A stretch of DNA of 64,000 nucleotides from Agarivorans litoreus. GTDB taxonomy: Bacteria > Pseudomonadota > Gammaproteobacteria > Enterobacterales > Celerinatantimonadaceae. Positions 8,754 to 18,226 of the stretch are shown here, in pieces (within the stretch, counting starts at the first letter, position 1; every line of letters starts with the position of its first letter). The stretch spans positions 2,497,001 through 2,561,000 of the forward strand of contig NZ_BLPI01000001.1 in NCBI RefSeq assembly GCF_019649015.1. The letters run 5' to 3'. Both the position numbers and the translations under genes were made by a program. The notes below the pieces were generated by a model. It ran no database searches. It saw nothing but the letters and a program-made list of their open reading frames with translations, and was not told the DNA's origin.

Positions 8754-9776
8754 CTATTGAGGATGATGAACAGTACTGCTAGCAGGACTAATAGACTCTT
8801 GCCAGTTTTCAATCTGTTCGGCCACTTCATCTTGCTCCGCGCCAAAATACGCAAGGTGATACATGGCATCGCCCTCTTGTACTAAGGGGATGTTTTGCTT
8901 GCCTATCACAATGCCTGAGCGTTTTGCGGTTACTTTATTAATTAGCTCACCAAAAGGACTATTAATCTCGGCTAATATATCACCTACCTCGACTAAATCA
9001 CCCAGCTGGGCATATTCATTTACAATACCACTGGCTGAGGCACGCAGCCACGAACTGCTGTAGGCTATATATGGCGCAGCTTTTTTAGTGCTACGACGCT
9101 TTTTAACCATACCTAAATGTGACAGTACTTTTAGGATGCCTTTTACCCCGCTTTGAATCGATAACTCATCAAAGCGCAGCGCTTCTCCGGCTTCGTAAAG
9201 CAGGATCTTAGTATTGATATTTACCGCCGCTTCACGTAACGAACCATCACGTAAATCGGCATTTAATAGTACCGGTACGCCAAAGGCCTCGGCTAAGAGT
9301 TTAGTTTCAGGGTCTTTCAAATTAGCCCTGATTTGTGGCAAATTTGAGCGATGAATCGCGCCGGTGTGTAAATCAATCCCGTAATCGCAATGGGCAACGA
9401 TTTCATTTAAGAAAATATGCGCTAAACGTCCAGCCAACGAGCCTTTTTCCGAGCCAGGAAAACAACGATTTAAGTCGCGTCTGTCTGGCATATAGCGGCT
9501 TTGATTTAGCACCCCATAAATATTTACCATTGGCACAGCAATTAAGCAGCCCTTAGTGATTTTAAAGCTTGGTGAGCGGGTTAAGCGGCGAATAATTTCT
9601 ATGCCATTTAGTTCATCGCCATGCACTGCTGCGCTTATAAATACTGTTGGGCCGGCTCGTTTGGCGCGGGTAATTAGCACTGGAATCGAAATATTGGTGT
9701 CTGTGTACAACTTAGCCACCGAGATCTCGAGCTGCTTTTGCTCTCCCGGTTTTATTTCCGTTCCAGCGATAATCAT
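8754..9776 (-). CDS. AstE/AspA-type zinc amidohydrolase
   Basis: Succinylglutamate desuccinylase/aspartoacylase superfamily member in the cytoplasm. Zinc-ligand motif AAVHGDELNG lies near residue 53, followed by PDRRDLNRCFPG (substrate binding), DLHTGAIHR (third ligand) and LLYEAGE (catalytic Glu region). The C-terminal 90 residues form a lipoyl-like beta barrel (EYAQLGDLVEVGDILAEINSPFGE). Length 340. RBS AGAGG lies 6 bases before ATG. Being 30 bases downstream of rimK, it is a candidate to trim glutamate tails or other N-acyl groups made by RimK. That link is inference. It is distinct from the shorter aspartoacylase at 2765. Confidence 0.82.
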   Translation of the reverse strand: MIIAGTEIKPGEQKQLEISVAKLYTDTNISIPVLITRAKRAGPTVFISAAVHGDELNGIEIIRRLTRSPSFKITKGCLIAVPMVNIYGVLNQSRYMPDRRDLNRCFPGSEKGSLAGRLAHIFLNEIVAHCDYGIDLHTGAIHRSNLPQIRANLKDPETKLLAEAFGVPVLLNADLRDGSLREAAVNINTKILLYEAGEALRFDELSIQSGVKGILKVLSHLGMVKKRRSTKKAAPYIAYSSSWLRASASGIVNEYAQLGDLVEVGDILAEINSPFGELINKVTAKRSGIVIGKQNIPLVQEGDAMYHLAYFGAEQDEVAEQIENWQESISPASSTVHHPQ

Positions 9777-9806
9777 GGTTTGCCTCTTTATTTAATACTT
9801 GGCTAT

Positions 9807-10712
9807 TTAGCCTTTACCACGGGTTTTAGTTGCGAAAGGTTTAGCGTTTTTTTCGATAAATTCAAATACCATACCGGCAATGTCTTTTTTGGTGGATGTT
9901 TCTATGCCTTCTAAACCTGGCGAAGAGTTCACTTCCATCACTACTGGCCCATTGTTTGACTGTAAAATATCTACGCCACATAGATTTAAGCCCATGGCTT
10001 TAGCCGCATTAACCGCGGTGGCGCGCTCTTCTTTGCTTAAGCGCACTAATTTTGCTGCGCCGCCGCGGTGTAAGTTTGAACGAAACTCGCCTTCTGCCGC
10101 TTGGCGTTTCATTGCTGCAACCACCTTACCGCCTACCACTAAACAACGAATGTCGGCGCCGCCCGCTTCTTTAATAAATTCTTGCACTAGAATGTTGGCT
10201 TTTAGACCCATAAAGGCTTCGATCACGCTTTCGGCTGCCTTGTTGGTTTCGGCTAACACAACGCCTATGCCTTGGGTGCCCTCTAGCAGTTTAATTACCA
10301 GCGGAGCGCCACCTACGTTTTTGATGACATCTTGAATTTTATCAGGCTTGCTCGCAAAACCCGTGCGCGGTAAGCCAATACCTTTGCGTGACAGTAACTG
10401 TAGCGAACGCAGCTTGTCGCGTGAGCGGCTAATGGCCACCGACTCGTTAACGCAAAAGGTGCCCATCATTTCAAATTGACGAACGACAGCCGTGCCATAA
10501 AAGGTAATTGATGAGCCAATACGCGGAATGACCGCATCATATCTTGGCAAAACTTCACCATTATAACGAACAGTGGGTTTGCTACTGGTAATATCCATAT
10601 AGCAATGCAAGGTATCGATAATGTCTACTTGGTGCCCACGAGCTTCACCAGCTTCTTTTAAGCGGCGGGTGGAGTAGAGGTTTTCGCCTCGAGATAAAAT
10701 TGCTATACGCAT
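9807..10712 (-). CDS. rimK: Ribosomal protein S6 glutamate ligase RimK
   Basis: ATP-grasp enzyme that adds glutamates to the C-terminus of ribosomal protein S6 and can make poly-alpha-glutamate. The first 100 residues are the N-terminal alpha/beta domain ([18 protein letters not shown]). The ATP-grasp core includes [41 protein letters not shown] and the metal-binding [15 protein letters not shown]. Length 301 matches E. coli RimK. AGGA precedes ATG by 8 bases. It follows maoP by 36 bases and leads the amidohydrolase-mscS-rimB set. Confidence 0.95.
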   Translation of the reverse strand: MRIAILSRGENLYSTRRLKEAGEARGHQVDIIDTLHCYMDITSSKPTVRYNGEVLPRYDAVIPRIGSSITFYGTAVVRQFEMMGTFCVNESVAISRSRDKLRSLQLLSRKGIGLPRTGFASKPDKIQDVIKNVGGAPLVIKLLEGTQGIGVVLAETNKAAESVIEAFMGLKANILVQEFIKEAGGADIRCLVVGGKVVAAMKRQAAEGEFRSNLHRGGAAKLVRLSKEERATAVNAAKAMGLNLCGVDILQSNNGPVVMEVNSSPGLEGIETSTKKDIAGMVFEFIEKNAKPFATKTRGKG

Positions 10713-10748
10713 AATTTAGTCCTAGTAGTTAAAAGTTCAGTGAGTTGC

Positions 10749-11105
10749 TTAGTCATCTTCAATAATAAATGTGTCATCTTCACTTTGGAAATTATCAGCG
10801 CTTGGTTTACCGCGACTATTTAAGGTGTGAAAGCGACGACGAGTTTGTGCCAATTTTTTGTACTTCATCCATATCTTCTCTAGTCTACCCTCTGGCTCTA
10901 TCTGTTGGCTACATACTAATAAAAAACGTTTCTCTTGCTCTCCTTCCGGGAGAATTTCTCCAGCATCTAGGGCACGCATGGTTTCGCCGTATAAGCTAAG
11001 TAATTCTGATTCCATCAAGGTGAAATCGCCAGATTTACTAAAACCGCGTTTAAAGCGCTTGTCGTCATAAAAACGTTTGTTGCCAAAGCGAAAATCGATA
11101 TTCAT
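10749..11105 (-). CDS. maoP: Macrodomain Ori organisation protein MaoP (YifE, DUF413)
   Basis: DUF413 protein. In E. coli it limits long-range chromosomal contacts around the origin through a site named maoS. Conserved features here are FYDDKRFKRGFSKSGDFTLMESELL, then EKRFLLVCSQ and EKIWMKYKKLAQTRRRFHTL, ending in an acidic tail. Length 118 is normal. GGAG lies 8 bases before ATG. It is divergent from hdfR, the same arrangement as yifE-hdfR in Enterobacteria, which strongly supports the call. I did not find a recognisable maoS site. Confidence 0.92.
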   Translation of the reverse strand: MNIDFRFGNKRFYDDKRFKRGFSKSGDFTLMESELLSLYGETMRALDAGEILPEGEQEKRFLLVCSQQIEPEGRLEKIWMKYKKLAQTRRRFHTLNSRGKPSADNFQSEDDTFIIEDD

Positions 11106-11258
11106 GAGGTCACTCCAACTGAGAAATAAGGCTGTTTAGGCAGCGGGATAAGTTGGCTGCAAGTTAGTGATTATTGACCAAACAAGAAAACGAATTGTTT
11201 TTGTCGTAACAACAAAATTTGTTTGTTAACCTCAGTTTAGCTGAGGAGAAGTAAATAG

Positions 11259-12152
11259 ATGGATGTAAAAGTATTTCGCACGTTTTTGGAAGTGGCCAAG
11301 GTAAAGCATTTTGGACGTGCTTCAGAGAACTTATATATTACTCAAGCCGCTGTTAGCGCCCGCATTAAACAGCTAGAAAGCTTTTTTGATACCCAACTGT
11401 TTATCCGTGACCGTAATGCAATCAAGCTTACCAGTTCTGGCGAGAAGTTGATTGCCTATGCCGAGAATATGGTACGTACTCTGGAACAATCTAAAGCCGA
11501 GCTTCTGTTAACTAAAGCGCATGCCATCCAGCTAGCTTTAGCCGGTACTCCCAATGTATGGGATGCTTATTTGCAACATTGTTTAGGCCTTATTACGGAT
11601 GTGTTCGATGGTTATGCTTTTAGTGCCGAAACCTTGGGGCGCGAGCACATGCAGAGAGCCTTATTAGAGCGTACGCTTGATATTGCAGTGGGCTTAGATC
11701 CTTTAAAGTCGGAAGAATTAAACTGCAGTAAAGTTGCTGAGCTTGAATTGGTGATGGTCTCTACGGTGGTGCAAAATCAGCAGCAAGCCCTAGACAAGGG
11801 CTACGTCTATGTAGATTGGGGGACCCGGTTTGCGTCAGAGCATGCGGCCCGTCATAGTAAAATGCCACCACCATTTTTACGCACTTCAACTGGGCGTATT
11901 GCTTTAGATTTTATTTTGGAAAAAAGTGGTGCTTGTTATTTACCAGCTTCGATAGTGGCGCCTTTTGTCGAAGGTGAGCAGCTGTATTTGGTGGAAGGCT
12001 CTGAGCCGTGGATAAGATCTATTTACTTTAGTTATCGCAAAGATTCACCCGCGTTAGCGCAAATTAAGCAAGTAGAAAAATTACTCGATAACAGCGAACC
12101 CACCAGTCCTTTCGTATTGCAGCAAGCAGGAGAAAATCCGCCAGCGGAATAA
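11259..12152 (+). CDS. hdfR: LysR-family regulator HdfR
   Basis: LysR-type transcription factor; HdfR represses the flagellar master operon in E. coli. The N-terminal winged helix (MDVKVFRTFLEVAKVKHFGR ... LYITQAAVSARIKQLE) is followed by a ligand-binding domain (about 90-290). GAGGAG precedes ATG. Length 297. The divergent maoP neighbour identifies it as the HdfR orthologue rather than a generic LysR. The 153-base gap between them has AT-rich repeats AACGAATTG and AACAAAATTTGTTTGTTAAC, where autoregulation is likely. Whether it controls motility here is not shown. Confidence 0.85.
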   Translation: MDVKVFRTFLEVAKVKHFGRASENLYITQAAVSARIKQLESFFDTQLFIRDRNAIKLTSSGEKLIAYAENMVRTLEQSKAELLLTKAHAIQLALAGTPNVWDAYLQHCLGLITDVFDGYAFSAETLGREHMQRALLERTLDIAVGLDPLKSEELNCSKVAELELVMVSTVVQNQQQALDKGYVYVDWGTRFASEHAARHSKMPPPFLRTSTGRIALDFILEKSGACYLPASIVAPFVEGEQLYLVEGSEPWIRSIYFSYRKDSPALAQIKQVEKLLDNSEPTSPFVLQQAGENPPAE

Positions 12153-12456
12153 GCACTCTGTTGATTAGGCTGGCTACAGTGAGCTTGCTTAATTTGTGTT
12201 GGATCTCCTTAATGCAGCAGCTAAATGTTGGAATGTCGCTGGCTGAGAGACATAGAGTTAGTGGTAAACCTGCTGTTTTAGTCACAGCGCTTTATTCCAC
12301 TTAACTTGCTATCTTCTGTCTATGAGGTTACCCGCCGCTCCTTTCTTATTTGGGGTTTATTGCTCTATTGGGCTGCGCAACGACGCTAAAGTAGGCTAGA
12401 GTACAAACACCAACCAATTCGTTGTAACACCAAGCATTATTGCAAGGAATATCCAG
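12153..12456. other. Intergenic gap, 304 bp
   Basis: Between hdfR and the ABC exporter. I see no gene, no strong hairpin and no repeat. The promoter of the exporter should lie here. Confidence 0.4.
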
Positions 12457-14283
12457 ATGTTTAGCTTTTTTGAACGGCTCACCGTTCCTTTCCCAAAACA
12501 AGAGCCTGAACAGCCACCCAAAGGCTTGTATCAGTTCTGCCGTCATTACTGCCAAGGCATGGGTAGACCATTGTTATTTATGTCGATTATCGCAGCGTTA
12601 ATTGCCATTTGTGAAGTCGCCTTATTTGGCTTTATGGGGCAATTGGTTGATTGGTTGGGCACTAAAGATCCTGCTACCTTTTTTAGTGAAGAGGCTGCAA
12701 CCTTATGGATGATGGGGCTCACTTTGCTGGTGGTAATGCCGCTGCTGATCCTGCTGGATTCTTTATTGATTCACCAAGCCTTGCTGGGTAATTTCCCGAT
12801 GGCGATTCGTTGGTCGGCTCACCGTTATTTGTTACGCCAGAGTGTGTCGTTTTTTGCCAATGACTTTGCCGGGCGAGTGGCAACTAAAGTTATGCAAACC
12901 TCACTCGCAGTGCGCGAAACAGTGATGAAGTTGCTCGACCTGATGGTGTACATTTTGGTCTATTTTGCCGCCATGGTGGTATTGGTGGCGCAAGCAGATA
13001 TTCGACTAATTTGGCCTATGCTAGTGTGGTTATCGGTTTATATTGGGGTGCAGTTTTATTTTGTGCCGCGTTTAAAGCGCATATCTACTGAGCAGGCCAA
13101 TGCCCGCTCGTTAATGAGTGGCAGAATCGTAGATAGCTATACGAATATTGCGACCGTAAAGCTGTTTTCGCATAGTCAGCGAGAAGCCGATTATGCCCAA
13201 GAAGGCATGAACGAATTTTTGGTGACGGTACATAAACAGATGCGCTTGGTGACAGGGCTTAACTTCTCGGTACAACTGTCTAATTACCTACTAACCTTTG
13301 GTATTGCAGCTTTGTCTATTTACCTCTGGACGCTAGGTGATGTATCGGTAGGTGCAATTGCAGTAGCGATTGCCTTGGTATTGCGTCTTAATGGCATGGC
13401 GCAGTGGATTATGTGGGAAATTGGTTCCTTGTTTGAAAATATTGGTACCGTGGCCGATGGCATGACTACCCTAACCACCGAGCAAACCATTACCGATAAA
13501 AAAGATGCTAAGCCGATTAAAGTGACCGAAAGCCGCATTCATTACCGTGATATTCGTTTCCATTATGGTGAAAAAAGCGGCGTGATTGATAAGCTTAACT
13601 TGCAAATTAAAGCGGGTGAAAAAATTGGCTTGGTGGGGCGCTCGGGAGCTGGGAAAACCACCTTGGTTAATTTATTGCTGCGCTTTCACGATGTGGAAGG
13701 CGGCGCTATTTTGATCGACGATCAAGATATTAGCCAAGTGAGCCAAGATAGCCTGCGGGCGCAAATTGGTATGGTGACGCAAGATACTTCCTTGCTGCAT
13801 CGCTCAGTGCGCGACAATATATTGTATGGGCGTCCTGACGCAAGTGAAGAGCAAATGATTGAAGCGGCCAAGCAAGCTAAAGCCCACGAGTTTATCTTAA
13901 GCCTTAGCGATCAAGACGGCCGTACTGGTTACGATGCCCATGTAGGTGAGCGCGGGGTTAAACTTTCGGGCGGTCAGCGTCAGCGAATTGCGATTTCTCG
14001 GGTACTGCTAAAAGATGCGCCTATTTTGGTCTTAGATGAAGCCACCTCGGCATTGGACTCGGAAGTCGAAGCGGCAATTCAAACTAGCTTGAATCAGCTG
14101 ATGGAAGGTAAAACGGTGATTGCAATAGCTCATCGCTTATCAACGATTGCCGCCATGGACCGTTTAATCGTGCTAGATAAAGGCGAGATTGTAGAACAAG
14201 GTAGCCATGCCGAGTTAATCAAGGGTGATGGTATTTACAGTCAGCTATGGGCGCATCAAACCGGTGGTTTTTTGGGTGACTAA
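12457..14283 (+). CDS. ABC exporter, fused permease-ATPase (MsbA/MdlB type)
   Basis: Half-transporter of the inner membrane that would work as a homodimer to export a lipid, peptide or drug. About 330 N-terminal residues form six transmembrane helices (for example LLFMSIIAALIAICEVALFGFMG and LLVVMPLLILLDSLL). The ATPase has Walker A GRSGAGKTT, Q-loop VTQDTSLL, signature LSGGQRQR, Walker B ILVLDEATSALD and switch AHRLSTI. Length 608. AAGGA lies 8 bases before ATG. It ends at a strong terminator and has no adjacent partner, so the substrate is unknown. Confidence 0.9.
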   Translation: MFSFFERLTVPFPKQEPEQPPKGLYQFCRHYCQGMGRPLLFMSIIAALIAICEVALFGFMGQLVDWLGTKDPATFFSEEAATLWMMGLTLLVVMPLLILLDSLLIHQALLGNFPMAIRWSAHRYLLRQSVSFFANDFAGRVATKVMQTSLAVRETVMKLLDLMVYILVYFAAMVVLVAQADIRLIWPMLVWLSVYIGVQFYFVPRLKRISTEQANARSLMSGRIVDSYTNIATVKLFSHSQREADYAQEGMNEFLVTVHKQMRLVTGLNFSVQLSNYLLTFGIAALSIYLWTLGDVSVGAIAVAIALVLRLNGMAQWIMWEIGSLFENIGTVADGMTTLTTEQTITDKKDAKPIKVTESRIHYRDIRFHYGEKSGVIDKLNLQIKAGEKIGLVGRSGAGKTTLVNLLLRFHDVEGGAILIDDQDISQVSQDSLRAQIGMVTQDTSLLHRSVRDNILYGRPDASEEQMIEAAKQAKAHEFILSLSDQDGRTGYDAHVGERGVKLSGGQRQRIAISRVLLKDAPILVLDEATSALDSEVEAAIQTSLNQLMEGKTVIAIAHRLSTIAAMDRLIVLDKGEIVEQGSHAELIKGDGIYSQLWAHQTGGFLGD

Positions 14284-14301
14284 GCCTGATCGCTTGTGTC
14301 G

Positions 14302-14328
14302 AAAAGCCAGCAGAAATGCTGGCTTTTT
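14302..14328 (+). terminator. Terminator after ABC exporter
   Basis: Perfect 10-bp arms AAAAGCCAGC/GCTGGCTTTT around AGAAAT with a run of six Ts. It lies 18 bases after the stop. The minus strand also shows a T run, so it may serve the convergent gene at 14344 too. Confidence 0.88.
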
Positions 14329-14343
14329 TGTTGTACAGGTTAG

Positions 14344-14994
14344 TTATTTAATAGCAGCTTTAGCCCGCTGGCGCTGGCGCTGGCGCTGGCTAAATCGCTG
14401 TGGTGCTGGCGTTAAATGCTCCAGCAAATGTTGATTTTGAGCGGCGGTTTTCTCGACTAACTCTGCCGTTATTTTTAAGCTAGAGGCCAGTTGGTTAAGT
14501 TGCCCGGTGGCGCTAAGCACTGCTCGGCTAGTTGGTGCCAGCACACTAAAGTAGATTGCTAACAAAGCGACAATAATGATTATCACTAAACTGACTAAGA
14601 TGATCATTACCCAAAACTGCACTTCACTGGATAACTTATCAGCTAAGTTCACAATGGGTTTGGTGCTTTGCGCTACGGTATCGGGCAGTTGTTTCAAGCT
14701 GCTATCTAACTGCTGGCTTAGCTGCTCTACCGCGTTAAGGGTTTGCTGAAAGTGCTGTTGCTGCTCTGGGCTAAGTTTTGGATTGCTAGCAAGTTGATTA
14801 ACGCTATCGGCGATGTCTCGTAAAGCTTGTGATGCCTGAGCCGCTGCTTTATCAATCCCTACTACTTCTACCTGTAATTGCATATTTAGTTGTGGAGAAT
14901 TTGACTCAAGCATGGCTGAAGACTCATTAGCACTGGCTAGGGTGAGATGACTTAGGCCGAGTATTAACAAGCCGACTGTTAACAGGGTTCTCAT
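14344..14994 (-). CDS. Hypothetical envelope protein, signal peptide plus coiled coil plus TM helix
   Basis: No family recognised. Residues 1-23 form a Sec signal peptide (MRTLLTVGLLILGLSHLTLA, likely cleaved before NESS). Residues about 40-120 are Gln/Leu-rich and predicted coiled coil. One hydrophobic helix, VMIILVSLVIIIIVALLAIYFSVL (about 130-153), would anchor it in the inner membrane. The rest is a second helical stretch ending in a QRQRQRQR tract made by four GCTGGC units. GAGG lies 7 bases before ATG. It may be a helical scaffold like small Apo/phasin-type proteins; that is speculation. Confidence 0.6.
   Translation of the reverse strand: MRTLLTVGLLILGLSHLTLASANESSAMLESNSPQLNMQLQVEVVGIDKAAAQASQALRDIADSVNQLASNPKLSPEQQQHFQQTLNAVEQLSQQLDSSLKQLPDTVAQSTKPIVNLADKLSSEVQFWVMIILVSLVIIIIVALLAIYFSVLAPTSRAVLSATGQLNQLASSLKITAELVEKTAAQNQHLLEHLTPAPQRFSQRQRQRQRAKAAIK
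14367..14390. repeat. Hexanucleotide microsatellite, GCTGGC x4
   Basis: Four exact tandem copies of GCTGGC inside the 3' end of the 14344-14994 gene, encoding alternating Gln-Arg. Copy number changes of 6 bp would keep frame and lengthen or shorten the basic tail. Confidence 0.85.
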
Positions 14995-15130
14995 TGGTTT
15001 TCCTCAGGTTTATCGCAAAGCTAGTAGCAATGTAACAGCACTATTAATTTAGTGGTAGTTAGCCACTGACAGTTGAGTTCATAAGCCTGCCTGACTACGC
15101 TTAAGTTACCTTAGTTGAATATGGTTAAGC

Positions 15131-16387
15131 ATGGGCAAAGTTTCTGACATTAGTGCTTATTACGGAATCGTGATCCACCGGGACTTTGTGCCGCTGTTCG
15201 CTGACGAACGCTATGCTCAGATGTTCGGCTACGATAGTGCTGAAGATATTATGGCCTTGCCCTCTTTACTGGATCTAATAGCTGAAGATGATCGCGACGA
15301 AGCGATTAGCGCTTACGAGGCAGTAATGAGTGGTCAGGCGAGGCCTAAAGTAAGAGTCTACGCAAACTATAATCGAGACGGTGAGCAATTCTCGGTGTTA
15401 ACTATTGATCACCTCACCGAATGGCAGGGTAAACCTGCTTTACAAATTACTCTAGTGGATTTTTCATCACAAATTGCCGCGGAGAAAAAGCTACAGCAAA
15501 GTGAGCAACGTTATCGTTTATTAACAGAGTCTTCTTTGCAGGGGATTGTGGTACACCGCTTTTTCGAGCCGCTTTATTGCAACCAAGCGATGGCCAATAT
15601 TCTAGGTTATGATAGCCCTGAAGCGGTGTTAGTTTTAGACAGTTTACTGTCACTCATTCCTGAGGGAAATCAGCCCAAAGCGATACAACTGCATGAACAA
15701 CTAATCCAAGGCGAGGTTGAGAGCAACAGATTGGTAACCGAGTATGTATGCCGGGATGGAACGTCTACTTGGTTGCACATTAGTGAAGCGGTAGTGAGTT
15801 GGAATGGCAAACCAGCGGTGCAGTCAGTGATGATGGATGTGACGCAACAACATCATGATCAGCGTCGTTTGGAGTTTCAAGCTAACCATGACCCGCTGAC
15901 GGGTTTAATGAATCGCCGTTCTATGAGCGAGACTCTTACCGAAGAGTTTGCCATCAGTAAGCGCTCGCTACACCCATTGTGTTGTATTTTGTTAGATATC
16001 GATAACTTTAAACAAATTAATGATCGCTTTGGTCACCCTTCTGGCGATGAAGCCTTGCGCGTATTTGCCATCGAGAGTCTTAAGGTGCTGCGCAATGGTG
16101 ATTATTTATGTCGCTGGGGCGGAGAGGAGTTTTTGTTATTGTTGCCTAATACAGTGCAAGAGCAGGCACTACTAATAGCCAATCGAGTCCGAGAGCATTT
16201 AGCCGAGCTTGAAGTGACTAAAGATGAGCATAAATTTAGCACCACCGTTAGCATGGGCTTGGCAATGTTAACTAGCTATGATTCTAGCCCCGAAGCGCTG
16301 GTTGCTCGGGCCGACAGCGCTTTGTATATTGCCAAAGAGCGCGGCAAAAACCGGGTGGAATTAGCCCCGCAAGTTTATGAGCTATAG
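15131..16387 (+). CDS. PAS-PAS diguanylate cyclase
   Basis: Cytoplasmic sensor enzyme that makes cyclic-di-GMP from two GTP. Two PAS domains (about 8-118 and 125-243; both contain VIHRDFVP / VVHRFFEPLYCNQAMANILGY and a PAC-like segment) precede a GGDEF domain (about 250-412). The active site reads RWGGEEFLLLLPN, an intact GG[D/E]EF. The metal-binding Asp is in CCILLDIDNFKQIND. There are no membrane helices. I saw no clear RxxD inhibitory site. The signal sensed is unknown. Its 3' end converges with the yegD-like gene with 4 bases between. Confidence 0.9.
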   Translation: MGKVSDISAYYGIVIHRDFVPLFADERYAQMFGYDSAEDIMALPSLLDLIAEDDRDEAISAYEAVMSGQARPKVRVYANYNRDGEQFSVLTIDHLTEWQGKPALQITLVDFSSQIAAEKKLQQSEQRYRLLTESSLQGIVVHRFFEPLYCNQAMANILGYDSPEAVLVLDSLLSLIPEGNQPKAIQLHEQLIQGEVESNRLVTEYVCRDGTSTWLHISEAVVSWNGKPAVQSVMMDVTQQHHDQRRLEFQANHDPLTGLMNRRSMSETLTEEFAISKRSLHPLCCILLDIDNFKQINDRFGHPSGDEALRVFAIESLKVLRNGDYLCRWGGEEFLLLLPNTVQEQALLIANRVREHLAELEVTKDEHKFSTTVSMGLAMLTSYDSSPEALVARADSALYIAKERGKNRVELAPQVYEL

Positions 16388-16391
16388 GTAC

Positions 16392-17759
16392 TTATTCAAA
16401 GATATGGTCGGCCCACAAGGTTAAGCCGCTGGTTACGCTACCAAAGTTATCCCCGCTAATTAAAGGTGCTTGGTAGCGTTTGGCCAAGAAGTTTTTAATC
16501 ATGGGTGAATTAGCGCTGCCGCCAGTTAAGAATATTGCTTCGGGTTGGCAACCTGCTTGCGCGATAACATCGTCACTAAGTGCTGCAATGCTGTTAAGCA
16601 GTCGTTCAGCTGCCTGCTGGTAAGCCTCTTGGCTGACGTTTACTTCTAGTTGCTCCAGTAAGTAAGACAAATCCACAGTAGTCGTACTCGCTTCACTTAA
16701 CGCAATTTTGGCTCGCTCGGCGCAGGCACTTAATTGATAGGTTTGTCGCTCTTCGCTTAAACGCAATAAACCTCTTAGGGAGCTTAATTGCGGCTCTTTA
16801 AGTAAGCGCTGCAATAACAAGCGAGTATCTTTTTCGTAGAAGCGGGTTTGCGCAGGGAAGTCATTGATGGCAGCAGCATCCCAAAAGGGTTTTATTGGCA
16901 TTGGCTGGCCACTGGCTAAGTTTAGTTTGGCACCAAGGCTAGGCATCAGGGTTTCAAAATTTAGCGCGATGTCGAAGTCGTTTCCGCCAATCCGTTCACC
17001 GTTGTATCCGAGCACTAATTCTTTATGATCGCGTGTGGCTAGGTAGTTTGGGCCCATAATTAGCATCGATACATCGCTAGTTCCGCCGCCGATGTCGATG
17101 ACTAATACTCGCTGCTCTTGCTGTAATTGCTGTTGATAGCTTAAACCAGCGGCCATCGGCTCATACAAAAACTCTACCTGCTTAAAGCCTACAAAATGGG
17201 CGGCATTGCTAAGAATGCTAATGGCTTGTTGGTTGCTCACTTCGCTATTTAAACCTTGGAAGTTAACCGGGCGACCAATCACCACTTTAGCCATGTCGGC
17301 CTGTCTGCTTTGTTTCACTTGCTGGCTTATGTGCCACATCATGGCGGCGGCAATATCTTCAAACTGCTGTTGTTGACGCTCGCGAATACCGCTGGCACCT
17401 AAAAATGACTTTGGGGAACGTACGTAATAACAATCGGCGGGATCGACTAGGTATTCTGTTAGCGCTTGTTGGCCAAAGCTTAGGTGTTCATCGTAACCAT
17501 CTAGCTTGAGTTCTTTTAAGGCGCGTAAGCTAGCACTTAGCTGGTTAGTACGTGCTTGCTGATAAGCCTGGGCCTTACCTTGGGTGTCTAGTTGCTGATA
17601 TAACCAGCCGCAAATCATCTCTGATTGGGGAGCAAATAAGGTAGAGGGCATATAATTGCCATGCTCGGGAAGCCTAACTAATTGCGCTTGTTCTCCCTGC
17701 ATTACACCGACTGCACAGTTAGAAGTCCCAAAATCGAAACCTGCAATTAAATGACTCAT
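16392..17759 (-). CDS. yegD: YegD-like Hsp70-family chaperone
   Basis: Atypical short Hsp70 of the actin ATPase fold, lacking a substrate-binding domain of full length. FDFGTSNCAVGV (phosphate 1), VVIGRPVNF, VLVIDIGGGTSDVSML (phosphate 2) and AIFLTGGSANSPMIKNFL (adenosine) are clear. Length 455 agrees with E. coli YegD. AGGCG lies 6 bases before ATG. No DnaJ or GrpE gene is nearby, and the physiological role of YegD is poorly known. Confidence 0.88.
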   Translation of the reverse strand: MSHLIAGFDFGTSNCAVGVMQGEQAQLVRLPEHGNYMPSTLFAPQSEMICGWLYQQLDTQGKAQAYQQARTNQLSASLRALKELKLDGYDEHLSFGQQALTEYLVDPADCYYVRSPKSFLGASGIRERQQQQFEDIAAAMMWHISQQVKQSRQADMAKVVIGRPVNFQGLNSEVSNQQAISILSNAAHFVGFKQVEFLYEPMAAGLSYQQQLQQEQRVLVIDIGGGTSDVSMLIMGPNYLATRDHKELVLGYNGERIGGNDFDIALNFETLMPSLGAKLNLASGQPMPIKPFWDAAAINDFPAQTRFYEKDTRLLLQRLLKEPQLSSLRGLLRLSEERQTYQLSACAERAKIALSEASTTTVDLSYLLEQLEVNVSQEAYQQAAERLLNSIAALSDDVIAQAGCQPEAIFLTGGSANSPMIKNFLAKRYQAPLISGDNFGSVTSGLTLWADHIFE

Positions 17760-18226
17760 AAGCTACGCCTTATACCTGCAAAAAAGGTCGCGCAGAGTAG
17801 CAAAATTAAGGTCTTGAGTATAGCGTTTCTGCCACTGTAAGCCTTGGGGTTACTCGTTTAAGTCAGCATTAATTATGGTAAATAGATAGTTTTCTTGATT
17901 GCTATCGTAAGTAGTTATTGCCGTCAATAACTTGATAGGCAAGATGCGCTCTGGCGGAAATTAGCCTGTATTTGTGGTTGTTTAAAACTACCAGAAGGGT
18001 AGAGGCTTGGTTAACTTCGACATAAGCTGGCATTTGTCTGCGCTCACTAGAGGCAATGCAGCTTTGAAAGACTAACTGCTTACATTCTCTCGCTTTGCTA
18101 TCTGCTCTCTATTAAGCGTTAGCGGATAGCAAGCAGGGGTGTTTAAAGAGCAGCGGCAATATGGGACTTGAGCTTCAACGGTGAAAGGGGTGTTGCTATT
18201 ACAGGCCACTAAACTAAATAGCGGCG
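17760..18226. other. Intergenic gap, 467 bp, one long hairpin
   Basis: The gap separates the yegD-like gene and the transglutaminase-like gene, both on the minus strand. A hairpin near 18093-18136 has arms CTTTGCTATCTGC and GCGGATAGCAAGC, pairing 11 of 13, and could end transcription of the transglutaminase gene. The rest shows no gene; small frames present here lack start sites and family features. Confidence 0.4.

Noticed and set aside
10749-11258. maoS site next to maoP
   Set aside because: The arrangement with hdfR is right, but I do not recall the site well enough to claim a match.
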